From Nitrospinae bacterium CG11_big_fil_rev_8_21_14_0_20_45_15 (GTDB lineage Bacteria > Nitrospinota > Nitrospinia > Nitrospinales > VA-1), in assembly GCA_002787235.1 (NCBI GenBank), contig PCWG01000042.1, positions 62,001-126,000 on the forward strand: a stretch of DNA of 64,000 nucleotides. Direction: 5' to 3'. The position numbers were made by a program, and so were the translations under genes. How positions within the stretch are numbered: the first letter of the stretch is position 1; each line of letters opens with the position of its first letter. Below the pieces are notes generated by a model. The model searched no databases. It saw only the letters and a list, made by a program, of their open reading frames with translations, and was not told the DNA's origin. Of the stretch, positions 34,912-43,781 are shown one piece after another.

Positions 34912-36153
34912 TCAATCTGGAAAATTCAATGTATAACTTTCTGAAGTTCCTTTCCAGCGGTTATAATACACCAGATTTTTTAATGCAAGTCTTTTCCCCC
35001 AGCCAGCGGATTCGAGCATGGGTTTTTTGTAGAAGGATTGGGTGTGTCCTACGCAGAGGTAGGCGACAATCTCTATATTTTCCGGCAAACCGAGATCTTG
35101 CTTGAGGCGTTCGGGATCTATGATGCTGACCCAACCGACTGCGATGCCTTCAGCGCGGGCGGCGAGCCAAAGATTTTGTACGGCACAACAGGCACTGAAA
35201 ACATCGGTCTCTGGCATGGTATTTCGGCCCAGCACATGCGGACCGTTCCGGGTCTTATCGCAGGTGACGACAAGGTTGATTGGGGAATCGGTAATGCCTT
35301 CCAATTTGAGCGATTGATACAGCTCTTTACGCAATCCGGAGTAGTTCTTTTCGGCATCTGCATTTGCGGATGAAAAATTTTTGGCCATCGTTTGTTTGAT
35401 CTCTGGATCGTCGATGACGATGAAATTCCAGGGTTGCATGAAACCGACAGACCCGGCATGATGCGCGGCGTCCAATATTCTTCCCAGTACAGTGGGGTCA
35501 ACAGGGTCGGGCAGAAAATGCCGCATGTCTCTGCGCTTGTAGATGGCTTCGTAAAGGCCCTTCTTTTTCTCTTTGGAAAATTCGTGAGGCTCTGATTTCT
35601 GTTCTGATTCCTGTGGAAGTTTTTCTGCCGCTTTAATAGTGACGGGGATTCCAGAAACCATGTGCACGACCTCATCGAATCCCGTAGCGAATTCCTGGTT
35701 GATTTCTCCCGCAAGGTCTCTAAACTTTCTGCTCAGCGGATCGCCGGGAACGATGCCCGCTCCAATTTCGTTGGTGATGACGATGACGGTGAAAGGAACT
35801 TTCTTGCAAGTTTCAATCAGTGTTTTTACTTTGCTTAGAATGCCAGTATCGTCCATTTCCTGCATGAGCATATTGCTCAACCACAAAGTCAGGCAATCCA
35901 GTAGAACAACATCATTTGACCCCGGCGCAATCTTCAGCATGGTTTTTGTCGGGTCGAGAGGCTCTTCCAATGTGATCCATTCGGGGCCGCGTTCGTCTTT
36001 ATGACGTTGAACGCGATCTTTCATCTCCTGGTCCAGTGTTTCGGCAGTGGCGATGAAATATTTTTTCCCGGCATGCTCATTTCCCAAGGCGAGAGCGCGT
36101 TTGCTTTTTCCGCTTCTTGAGCCACCGGTGAGTAAAATGGTTTTCTTTGACAT
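34912..36153 (-). CDS. cobU: CobU-BluB fusion protein
   Basis: Residues 1-178 form CobU: P-loop TGGSRSGKS at 9-17, the guanylylated-type His51 in QRHKDERGPEW, and ITNEIGAGIVP. CobU phosphorylates adenosylcobinamide and adds GMP. A Glu/Lys/Ser-rich linker (179-197) joins it to BluB (198-413), a nitroreductase-fold domain with YKRRDMRHFLPDPVD, GFMQPWNFIVIDD and LWLAARAEGIAVGWVSI. BluB breaks FMN with oxygen to make dimethylbenzimidazole. I chose the ATG at 36153; upstream in-frame residues overlap cobS. It follows cobS by 40 bases. Confidence 0.92.
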   Translation of the reverse strand: MSKKTILLTGGSRSGKSKRALALGNEHAGKKYFIATAETLDQEMKDRVQRHKDERGPEWITLEEPLDPTKTMLKIAPGSNDVVLLDCLTLWLSNMLMQEMDDTGILSKVKTLIETCKKVPFTVIVITNEIGAGIVPGDPLSRKFRDLAGEINQEFATGFDEVVHMVSGIPVTIKAAEKLPQESEQKSEPHEFSKEKKKGLYEAIYKRRDMRHFLPDPVDPTVLGRILDAAHHAGSVGFMQPWNFIVIDDPEIKQTMAKNFSSANADAEKNYSGLRKELYQSLKLEGITDSPINLVVTCDKTRNGPHVLGRNTMPETDVFSACCAVQNLWLAARAEGIAVGWVSIIDPERLKQDLGLPENIEIVAYLCVGHTQSFYKKPMLESAGWGKRLALKNLVYYNRWKGTSESYTLNFPD

Positions 36154-36193
36154 GTTCAAATGATCCTCTGCAGATTGTGATTGCGTGTCTTTG

Positions 36194-36925
36194 TTATGAG
36201 CAGGCGCAAAATACACCTCCCAAAACAAGAGTCAATGTTTCTATTATTTCTCCCAGCGCACCGAGACCGTCTCCGGTGACACCGCCGATTTTATTTTCAA
36301 ACCAACGCAGTATGCAATAGCCCGTTATAAAAAACAGAAAAAGCACTGCAAGCCCTTCAGCAAGGCCTATATAAAAAGCGAGTGTGAAAGGAATAACACC
36401 TCCCGCAAGGTATTGATATTTTCCTTTTTGGTAGAGCCAGTTGGATAAGGCGGCGTCGGATTGCGGATGACGCATGACAACGAGACCCGTGGTCAACATG
36501 GTCCTTCCCAGAGCCGGGGCAAGGATCAGCCATCCCATTCCATGCTCACCGCATATTGCGAGCAGTCCTGCATATTTTAGCAGAAAGCAGAGGCAGAGGG
36601 TCAACACACCCATAACGCCTATGCGTGGGTCTTTCATGATAAGTAGCGTTTGCTCGCGATCGCGATGCGAGAACATCCCGTCGGCACTGTCCGCAAGTCC
36701 ATCGAGATGAAGTCCTCCGCTGATGAGGGTCAAAAACACGATATCGAATACGGCGCGTAGCGAAGGCGTCAGATAGGCGGCACCGAGCGCGTCTATGGCG
36801 AAAAGCATGCCGCCAATGAGCAAGCCGACGAATGGAAACCAGGCAATTTGACTCCCGTCTTTGGAAAAAGACCGTATGGGAACTGGAATGAGAGTCAGAA
36901 AGCCGAGGGCGGATAAAAAATTCAT
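36194..36925 (-). CDS. cobS: Adenosylcobinamide-GDP ribazoletransferase CobS
   Basis: This 243-residue membrane protein has the conserved SGGLHLDGLADSADGMFSHR and MKDPRIGVMGV motifs, the likely metal and substrate site, and about six helices. It joins alpha-ribazole (or its phosphate) to adenosylcobinamide-GDP, the last assembly step. It lies 8 bases after cobQ and 40 bases before cobU-bluB. Confidence 0.95.
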   Translation of the reverse strand: MNFLSALGFLTLIPVPIRSFSKDGSQIAWFPFVGLLIGGMLFAIDALGAAYLTPSLRAVFDIVFLTLISGGLHLDGLADSADGMFSHRDREQTLLIMKDPRIGVMGVLTLCLCFLLKYAGLLAICGEHGMGWLILAPALGRTMLTTGLVVMRHPQSDAALSNWLYQKGKYQYLAGGVIPFTLAFYIGLAEGLAVLFLFFITGYCILRWFENKIGGVTGDGLGALGEIIETLTLVLGGVFCACS

Positions 36926-36933
36926 TAGGTTTG

Positions 36934-38448
36934 TTATGCCCGATTTATGATTTTAGTTATCAATTCAATATCGATCGAACTTTCAATCCAATCGGCAAGC
37001 CTATCCATGTGTTCGTTTCTAAACTGGTGATAAGAGAACGCTTTTTCTGGCAAAGTCAATCCTCTTCTTTTACGGAGGTGATCGAGTAAAGCATTGCGTA
37101 TCGAGTCTTCATCGAGACAGCCGTGCAGATAAGTTCCAATGACAGAGCAGTCGTCACTGACGATGCCCAACGGACAGGGTGCTTCATTGCCTTCTGGCTG
37201 AAACAGCGGGATCGACGATGGAGAAAATTGGGTAATGCCCGTGTGGATTTCGTAACCTCTGATGGTCAGCTTGTCTTTGAACAAAGGGGATACTGTGGTG
37301 TTGCGAATAACCTGACGGGTGATTTTTTCAGGATGAAGAGTGGTGTCTGCATCGAACAGGTTGAGTCCATCGATTTCTTTGATCTTGCTTTCTGTATTTT
37401 GTGGGTCTCTGATTTTCTTCCCGAGCATCTGGAATCCGCCACAGATTCCAAACAACGTTGTCCCTTGCGACCTGCATCTAGTGATCGCCCGATCCATTCC
37501 AGCATCTTTGAGATACTGCAAATCGTCGATGGTATTTTTACTTCCCGGCAGAATAATCAGGTCGGGTCGACCCAATTGCGAGGGATGAGCAACGTAACGC
37601 AAGGACACATTGGGATCATTGGCAAGTGGTGCCAGATCGGTGAAGTTAGCAACCCTTGGGTACCAAAGCACCGCAATGTCTAATGGATCACCAGAAAATA
37701 CTTGTGCGGGATGGGACCATTGCGGGATCGAGTCCTCTTCATCCACGACCAGATTGCGGAAGTAGGGCAAGACACCCAAAATGGGTTTGTGAGCCAGATC
37801 TTCGAATTGTTTGAGACCTGGCTTGAGAAGCTCGATGTCCCCGCGAAATTTGTTGATTAAAAATCCTGCGACACGGTCTTTTTCACTGGGTTCGAGAAGA
37901 TCAAGGGTTCCCTTCATCCAGGCGAATACGCCGCCACGGTCGATGTCGCCAACGATGATGACCGGGGCATCCACTTGCTCAGCCAGATGCATGTTGACGA
38001 GGTCCCATTGTTTGAGATTGATTTCGGCAGGACTGCCGGCACCTTCGATAACGATCAGATCGTAGTCTTTTGCAAGTGTATCAAAGGCATCTTTTACGAT
38101 CTGTTTGTGTTTTTCATGCCGTTCAAAATAATCCTCGGCGACACGGTTGCCCTGGGCTTTTCCCATGAGGACGACTTGAGAAAGGTTATCGCCAATGGGT
38201 TTGATGAGAATAGGGTTCATCTCCACACGTGGTGCAATATTGCAGGCTTCTGCCTGATAGGACTGAGCCCGGCTGATCTCTCCCCCTTCGGGTGTCACAA
38301 AGGAATTGAGCGACATGTTTTGGGCTTTGAATGGAGCGACCTTCCAGCCTTTTCTGTGCAGGAGTCGGCAGATCCCCGCAGTGATGACGCTTTTACCAAC
38401 ATCGGACCCGGTGCCCTGGATCATCAGTGTTTTTGCTTTATGGGTCAT
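36934..38448 (-). CDS. cobQ: Cobyric acid synthase CobQ/CbiP
   Basis: This 504-residue protein has an N-terminal synthetase domain (LMIQGTGSDVGKSVITAG, FKAQNMSLNSFVT) and a C-terminal class I glutaminase-like domain with LFGICGGFQMLG (nucleophile Cys) and GTYLHG. It amidates four side chains of adenosylcobyrinic diamide. The open frame continues 151 codons upstream, but that part overlaps btuC and is low-complexity shadow; the ATG at 38448 overlaps the btuC stop as ATGA. No earlier corrin genes are present, so it may serve salvage. Confidence 0.95.
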   Translation of the reverse strand: MTHKAKTLMIQGTGSDVGKSVITAGICRLLHRKGWKVAPFKAQNMSLNSFVTPEGGEISRAQSYQAEACNIAPRVEMNPILIKPIGDNLSQVVLMGKAQGNRVAEDYFERHEKHKQIVKDAFDTLAKDYDLIVIEGAGSPAEINLKQWDLVNMHLAEQVDAPVIIVGDIDRGGVFAWMKGTLDLLEPSEKDRVAGFLINKFRGDIELLKPGLKQFEDLAHKPILGVLPYFRNLVVDEEDSIPQWSHPAQVFSGDPLDIAVLWYPRVANFTDLAPLANDPNVSLRYVAHPSQLGRPDLIILPGSKNTIDDLQYLKDAGMDRAITRCRSQGTTLFGICGGFQMLGKKIRDPQNTESKIKEIDGLNLFDADTTLHPEKITRQVIRNTTVSPLFKDKLTIRGYEIHTGITQFSPSSIPLFQPEGNEAPCPLGIVSDDCSVIGTYLHGCLDEDSIRNALLDHLRKRRGLTLPEKAFSYHQFRNEHMDRLADWIESSIDIELITKIINRA

Positions 38449-39449
38449 GCGTTCTTTTTCCTTTTCAGTAGCCATACGAAAAACGGGCCACCTAAAATTG
38501 CGGTGATGACGCCAACGGGAATTTCGGCGGGCGCGATGAGGGTACGGGCAACGGCGTCGCATAAGATCAGAAATGCGGCACCAAACATCATGACACAGGG
38601 CAGTAATAATCGCAGGTCCGGGCCGACGATGAGGCGCACAATATGCGGTGCGATCAAACCGACAAAACCGATGGGGCCGGTGAAGGCCACAACTGTTCCT
38701 GTGATCAATGAGGACACAATGAAACCCGTTTTTTGAATGCGGGAAACGTTGACCCCACGACTGAGGGCGGTGGAAACTCCGGCACTGATCAGGTTGAGGT
38801 CGCGGGCAATGAGCATCAATACAAAAAATCCAAATGCGACAGGGGGGATGATGGATAAGACAGTTGCGTAGTCTGTGATATCGAGTCCGCCCATGAGCCA
38901 TCGGATGATCTGAAACGATTGGGTAAAATCGGAAAGGTAATGAATGAACATCACCAGTGCGGCGAAGAAAAAGTTCGCGGTGACACCGGCGAGCAAAAGC
39001 GTGGAGGTTTGAAATTCATTGTGCCGAACTTTGACCAGACTGAAGACCAGTGCAACTGCCAGCAAGGCACCCATAAACGCGAACAGAGACAATGCCGGAA
39101 TGCCCATGATACGAAAGGTCCAACCCATGGCGATGGACAATACCGCGCCAAATGCGGCTCCACTGGAAACACCAAGTGTGAAGGGTGCGGCCAGATCGTT
39201 TCTGAGCAAAGCCTGAAAGACGGCTCCCGCTATGGCCAAAGCCGAGCCTGCTATGCCAGCGAGCAGGATGCGTGGCAGACGTGCGAGAAACAGGATGTGG
39301 GCATCAATATTTTCCTTGAAGGGTATTTCTGATGAAAAAGCATTTCGCAAATTGATATCGGTCGCACCTATCAAGGGAGCGATGGCAAGGGTTGCCAGTA
39401 AAAAGATCAGGAATATCCCAAGCGTTGTGATGTAGTGTTTTTTTGTCAT
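38445..39449 (-). CDS. btuC: B12 ABC transporter permease BtuC (FecCD family)
   Basis: This 334-residue permease has about ten helices and the FecCD motifs ARLPRILLAGIAGSALAIAG, ALLRNDLAAPFTLGVSSGAA and GFVGLIAPHIVRLIVGPD. It forms the inner-membrane channel for BtuCDF. Starts and stops overlap by 4 bases with btuD and cobQ, so the unit is tightly coupled. Iron-siderophore permeases look alike; the riboswitch and neighbours favour B12. Confidence 0.9.
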   Translation of the reverse strand: MTKKHYITTLGIFLIFLLATLAIAPLIGATDINLRNAFSSEIPFKENIDAHILFLARLPRILLAGIAGSALAIAGAVFQALLRNDLAAPFTLGVSSGAAFGAVLSIAMGWTFRIMGIPALSLFAFMGALLAVALVFSLVKVRHNEFQTSTLLLAGVTANFFFAALVMFIHYLSDFTQSFQIIRWLMGGLDITDYATVLSIIPPVAFGFFVLMLIARDLNLISAGVSTALSRGVNVSRIQKTGFIVSSLITGTVVAFTGPIGFVGLIAPHIVRLIVGPDLRLLLPCVMMFGAAFLILCDAVARTLIAPAEIPVGVITAILGGPFFVWLLKRKKNA

Positions 39450-40255
39450 GCGATATCGGTGGATGCGGGTGCTGATGAAGGGATGGGAGAGACAAGAACA
39501 CCACCGTTAGGATCGCGATACAGTTTCACATTGATGTTGTAAACTTTTTCAAGAATACCGGGCTCAAGCACTTTATCCGGTGTGCCGTCACGAACGATTT
39601 TGCCATTGTCCAGAAGCAGAAGACGTTTGCAAAATTTTGAAGCAAGGTGCAAGTCGTGCATGGCCAGAACGATGGTGGTTTTTCTATCTTGATTGAGATG
39701 TTGCAAGATCTCAAGAATCTGCATCTGGTATTTGATGTCCAGTGCCGAAGTGGGCTCGTCCAGTGCCATCATTTCCGGTTCTTGTGCGATGGCAGAGGCA
39801 ATGAGCACGCGCTGTTTTTCTCCTCCGCTGATTTCATTGAAAGAACGGTCGGAAAAGGCGAGCGTGTGGGTGATCTCCATGGCTTTTTTTGCGATGGCGA
39901 AATCGTTTACACTTTCCATTGCGAGCAGGGAAAGATGCGGGTGACGTCCCATCAAAACGACTTCAGAATTTTTAAAATCGAATGCCAGATTCTGTTCCTG
40001 AGGTGTCCATGCGATGGACTGTGCCAACTTTTTTCTTGTGACCTGTCGGATGTCCTGTTGCTTGAAATAGATAGAATGGGCCGGTGCATCAAGAATGCCT
40101 GCCAATAATTTGAGTAAAGTGGATTTCCCTGACCCGTTGGGGCCGATCAGACCAATGAATTCTCCGGCTTCGATTTTTAAAAAAATATTTTTTAAAATGG
40201 GGGTATCGTCGTACCCGAAGTTAAGATTTTTAGCTGTGAGCAATGGGGATGTCAT
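39446..40255 (-). CDS. btuD: B12 ABC transporter ATPase BtuD
   Basis: This 269-residue ATPase has Walker A GPNGSGKST, signature ISGGEKQRV, Walker B MMALDEPTSALD and the switch histidine in VLAMHDLHLA. Its C-terminal extension (about 20 residues, Ser/Pro-rich) is not part of the core. It powers corrinoid import with BtuC. It overlaps both neighbours by 4 bases. Confidence 0.9.
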   Translation of the reverse strand: MTSPLLTAKNLNFGYDDTPILKNIFLKIEAGEFIGLIGPNGSGKSTLLKLLAGILDAPAHSIYFKQQDIRQVTRKKLAQSIAWTPQEQNLAFDFKNSEVVLMGRHPHLSLLAMESVNDFAIAKKAMEITHTLAFSDRSFNEISGGEKQRVLIASAIAQEPEMMALDEPTSALDIKYQMQILEILQHLNQDRKTTIVLAMHDLHLASKFCKRLLLLDNGKIVRDGTPDKVLEPGILEKVYNINVKLYRDPNGGVLVSPIPSSAPASTDIA

Positions 40256-41214
40256 TTCCGGGTCTGTGTGTTGACAGAGCTTGAATTTTTCTGGGAAAAC
40301 AAACCAGGGTGAATGACTTGCCCGAAGCGTTCGACGGTTTGAGTCAACCGAGGTCCGGGGAGAAGAACGTAATCATCGCCAATGAAAAAGATAGATTTTG
40401 TCTGTACCGCGCGAATGCCGGGGAATCTGCTCCAGGCTACAATGCGTTCTTGTTGTTCTTCAGGACTCAATCGGGATTTTGGACCCGCTTCGATGATGAT
40501 TTCCGGGGAAACTTTAATAATGAATTCTTTGGTCACCTTGGGATAGCGTGCGGCTGTTGGAGGCAAAATATTTTCTCCCCCCGCCAATGTCAGGAGTTCG
40601 TCTAAAAAAGTTCCTTTGCCGACCGCGTACAAATCGCGGCGGGGATCGTTGCTGTCTCCCAAGAGGAGCAGGACCGATTTGGAGTGAACATTTTTCAGCG
40701 CATTCTTGAATTCATTCAACTGAGATTGAATCTTAGCACTCAATTGTTCAGCTTCCTTCTGTTGTCCTGTGAGGTCACCCAATTTTTTTATCGCGGAGTA
40801 AATATCTTTGAGATTGTCGAGCGGGACAGAGAGTGTTTCTATATTTAAATTGCGTGCGTTGGAGGCCAGTCGATTGTTGCCCCCTTGGTAGATGATAAGA
40901 TCGGGACGAAGGGTGATCCAGCTTTCGACACTGGGGTTCAGCAAGCCGCCAATGGAGGGCAGTTTGCAAGCTTCGGGTGGATAGGAACAGAAATCCGTCA
41001 CGGCAACCACTCGGTCGCCTGCGCCTATGGCAAACAATATTTCAGTGGCAGAGGGAGTCGAGGTGATGATGCGTTGATAGGCTGGGACCGATTCTGCAAG
41101 TACCTTGCCGGGAGCAATCAAAAAAAACAATAGAGCGGTCATGGCCCAGATTGTTTTGGAAAACCTGTTTGCAGGGGCAAAGGCCGAACACGATGGGAAA
41201 TTGTGTGTCTTCAT
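40252..41214 (-). CDS. btuF: Periplasmic B12-binding protein BtuF-like
   Basis: This 320-residue protein has a signal peptide ending near LAES (about residue 41) and a class III binding-protein fold: RIITSTPSATEILFAIGAGD, VGVTD-like VAVTDFCSYP, and a long helix. It would hand corrinoids to BtuCD. The ATG at 41214 has an AAGGA site 8 bases upstream. It is the first gene after the 41356-41521 riboswitch, so it heads the btuF-btuD-btuC-cobQ-cobS-cobU/bluB unit. Confidence 0.88.
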   Translation of the reverse strand: MKTHNFPSCSAFAPANRFSKTIWAMTALLFFLIAPGKVLAESVPAYQRIITSTPSATEILFAIGAGDRVVAVTDFCSYPPEACKLPSIGGLLNPSVESWITLRPDLIIYQGGNNRLASNARNLNIETLSVPLDNLKDIYSAIKKLGDLTGQQKEAEQLSAKIQSQLNEFKNALKNVHSKSVLLLLGDSNDPRRDLYAVGKGTFLDELLTLAGGENILPPTAARYPKVTKEFIIKVSPEIIIEAGPKSRLSPEEQQERIVAWSRFPGIRAVQTKSIFFIGDDYVLLPGPRLTQTVERFGQVIHPGLFSQKNSSSVNTQTRK

Positions 41215-41355
41215 CACTTCTATCCTTGTGCAAAGAAGACACCCTGCCGTAAAACGGGGGAGTGGGTCTCTTTGTCGCGAAGAGTTTTTATGGCCTCTGA
41301 AAAGTATCAGGATCTAAAATCTATGCGGGGCACAGATTTCTGAGTGATCCGATGA

Positions 41356-41521
41356 CTGTATCTGAGAGGTCCTTTGAAAGGTATTCTGGCTTCTGGATCG
41401 ATCTACTGTCCGCGCCTTCCCATTTTTCAACAGTGGCATTTGCGGATTTCGTCCCCAGTTACAGCGGCGCGACCACGACGGATTCTCACCGTCTTTCCTT
41501 TTCGTGAATTACAGGATACAG
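41356..41521 (-). ncRNA. Cobalamin riboswitch upstream of btuF
   Basis: On the minus strand the P1 arms CTGTATC/GATACAG (41515-41521 and 41356-41362) enclose GACGGTGAGAATCCGTC, TGGTCGCGCCGCTGTAACTG, GGGAAGGCGCGG and the B12 box GAAGCCAGAATACCT. It differs clearly from the btuB pair, so it was not copied recently. The 140-base expression platform before btuF has an imperfect GC-rich hairpin (about 41239-41272) that could be a terminator or block. With this switch the 41218-41560 gap is explained. Confidence 0.93.
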
Positions 41522-41560
41522 CCTAGCAAAATTGAATGCATTGTCAACTATCGGTTTGGA

Positions 41561-42214
41561 TCAGTCATTAAAAAATAGTTCAATCTGCGCAAGATTTTCG
41601 GCGGTGACTTCATGCCCTTGTTTTGTTTCTCTTGCGTCAGTCTTGTGTCCACGTCCAGAACATTCATCGAGTGCGTATTCTGCCATGAAAGAGGGGACGA
41701 CGTTGTCGTTGAGTCCAAATATCCCCAAAATGTTCGCAGGCGGTTTGGAGGTATTGGTTTCTGGAAGTTCCGGGAGAAATCCGCAGACACTGGCGGTTTT
41801 GCTAATGGGGTGGTTTCCCATGATTGAGTAAACGAGAGCGGCTGCTCCTCCTTGAGAAAATCCCCACAGGCAAACTTGTATGTCGTTGGCCTGATATTCG
41901 TTTTTCGCGGTGTGTATGGCAGAGTCAATGATGCGATCGGCATAGCTCATAAACGCATGGACGGTCTCCAGTTGTTTTGGGCCATCTTTCCACCAGCTCC
42001 ATAAGCCTTTACCGGCATCTATGGGAGCTTCGGGATAGACGGTGAGTGCATTTTTCAGTTGCAGTTTGTTGCCGAGAATCAACATATTTTCCGGTGTTGA
42101 ATCCGCGCCGTGAAAGCCGATCAATAACTTCAACGGAGAATCAGCAGAACGCCCGTGATCTCCCAGAATGATTTTTTTCCCGTCCCACTCGGTGTTTTTG
42201 TATTGGATAGCCAT
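41561..42214 (-). CDS. Alpha/beta-hydrolase, carboxylesterase type
   Basis: This 217-residue protein has the phospholipase/carboxylesterase pattern: LLIGFHGADSTPENML, nucleophile elbow GFSQGG, Asp in FGLNDNVVP and His in KQGHEV. It has no signal peptide. Substrate is unknown, likely short-chain esters. An AAGGA site 6 bases before the ATG at 42214 favours this start over one 11 codons upstream. It lies 84 bases after the CCA-type gene, on the same strand. Confidence 0.8.
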   Translation of the reverse strand: MAIQYKNTEWDGKKIILGDHGRSADSPLKLLIGFHGADSTPENMLILGNKLQLKNALTVYPEAPIDAGKGLWSWWKDGPKQLETVHAFMSYADRIIDSAIHTAKNEYQANDIQVCLWGFSQGGAAALVYSIMGNHPISKTASVCGFLPELPETNTSKPPANILGIFGLNDNVVPSFMAEYALDECSGRGHKTDARETKQGHEVTAENLAQIELFFND

Positions 42215-42298
42215 GAGTTCCTTGTGCTCTTTAATTTGTAATCCCACAGGATTTTTTGTTTGAGGTGTTTTGCTGCTGGTTAGTTATAAAGCATTTTA

Positions 42299-43618
42299 TC
42301 AGAGGACACCGTCTGTTTGTTCCGGCAAGTGCTCTCGCAAAGTTTTCGCCAGTTCCAAAGCTTGCTCTGGAGTGGCGATCTCGCCCAACATTCTCGCGTC
42401 CTCTATTTTATCAAGAATTATTTTAAAATGGGGCCCCGGTTGCATTTTAAATTTATCAATCAAATCGGTGCCATTCAGAAGTACAGGAGAATGCCTTGCG
42501 GGTAAATAGGTTTCTATATAATACCTGGCGATCTGCTGGATATGTTTTTGATGGGCTTGCGCCCAGTCCGGGTTTGTGGAGCAGGCCAGGGTCAGCCCTG
42601 TAAGCGTGTGTGGGTAGGTTGCCTTGGCAAAAGCGTAGATTTGCTTTCCCTGTTCGTTTGTTGCTGTGATGCCAGACAGGTTGTCAACGCTGTAGATACC
42701 GGCTTGCAAGGATGAACTAACCCAGTTGATTTCCGCATTGGAGGCTTTCAAACGTTGCAAAACCTCAACGGCCGGTAATTTTTCGCGGGCATGGGCTGGA
42801 TAGAGGATGGCTGACAATCTCAACAGAATGGCATTTTCAGAAATTTCGGATGCCACATTGACAGAGGTCCCGAAATAATGCGAAGGATTGTCAATGCACG
42901 CATCGAGAAGATCCAGTGTTTTTTTGATTTTATTTTGATGCACGTCTGATGCGGGAAAAATAATTTTTAAAAGTCCACAGTCACAAAAATCAGGGAAATA
43001 GGTGGATGGTTTTTGGGCATTGAGGAATTGTTTGAGCTCATAAAAAATTCTTTCGACGGCGACTTCCTTCATGCGAGATGCATGGCCACGAATTTGTTTT
43101 ATTGTTGCAGGTTCGATTTTAAAATCGAGTTGTGCTGAGAAGCGGAAAGCCCGTAAAACTCGAAGCGGATCTTCTATGAATGTTTCGGTAGAAACAACGC
43201 GAATTATTTTTTGTTTGAGGTCGACCTGACCCTTGCAGGGGTCCACGCAGACAGGTTGCGGATGCAGGCAGGATTCTGCGGGAACGGCCATCGCGTTGAC
43301 TGTAAAGTCTCTACGTAATAAATCTTCCTGAATACTATTTCCTTGTAGGGTTGTGAAATCGAAACTGTATTGCTTGGGGCCAATGATGCGAAAGGTTTCT
43401 CGTCCCGGTGTTTTGTCAAGCTTCACCAGTGGGTAATGATGCTTGTTGGCGAATTCTTTTGCGGTTCGAAGGACGTTGGGGCCGGTGAAATCATAATCCG
43501 ATGAATCCCGGTGTAGAAAAAGGTCGCGTACCGCTCCTCCCACTAGAAACAGTGGCGTCTTGTTTGCGCGAGTGATGCTGAGCAATTGGTTCAGCATATT
43601 TTCGAGAGCAGGATTCAT
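42299..43618 (-). CDS. CCA/poly(A) tRNA nucleotidyltransferase family protein
   Basis: This 439-residue protein has FLVGGAVRDLFLHRDSSDYDF, the class II nucleotidyltransferase motif with two Asp, and EDLLRRDFTVNAMAV with EDPLRVLRAFRFSAQL. It could add CCA, A alone or poly(A); motif details do not settle which. The C-terminal half has no HD phosphohydrolase domain that I can see. Confidence 0.85.
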   Translation of the reverse strand: MNPALENMLNQLLSITRANKTPLFLVGGAVRDLFLHRDSSDYDFTGPNVLRTAKEFANKHHYPLVKLDKTPGRETFRIIGPKQYSFDFTTLQGNSIQEDLLRRDFTVNAMAVPAESCLHPQPVCVDPCKGQVDLKQKIIRVVSTETFIEDPLRVLRAFRFSAQLDFKIEPATIKQIRGHASRMKEVAVERIFYELKQFLNAQKPSTYFPDFCDCGLLKIIFPASDVHQNKIKKTLDLLDACIDNPSHYFGTSVNVASEISENAILLRLSAILYPAHAREKLPAVEVLQRLKASNAEINWVSSSLQAGIYSVDNLSGITATNEQGKQIYAFAKATYPHTLTGLTLACSTNPDWAQAHQKHIQQIARYYIETYLPARHSPVLLNGTDLIDKFKMQPGPHFKIILDKIEDARMLGEIATPEQALELAKTLREHLPEQTDGVL

Positions 43619-43781
43619 TGTGAAATAGTTTCAATTACGGAGAGATTTTTTTACGAAGGGAATTGCATGGGAACCTTCATGATCGCCTGCTTTGAAAATC
43701 TTTCAATGGCGGCTTTCTTTCGGCATCGCAGTATAGAAAATGATTGTTTGTCTCTCCTACGTGGGTCGGTATGGCTCGGTG

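Noticed and set aside
37975-38736. 253-codon plus-strand frame
   Set aside because: It is antisense to cobQ and btuC; the translation is Cys/His/Phe-rich and shows no domain.
38449-38901. 151-codon N-terminal extension of cobQ
   Set aside because: It lies inside btuC on the same strand in another frame and is Arg/His/Cys-rich, as shadow frames are. The family start is the ATG at 38448.
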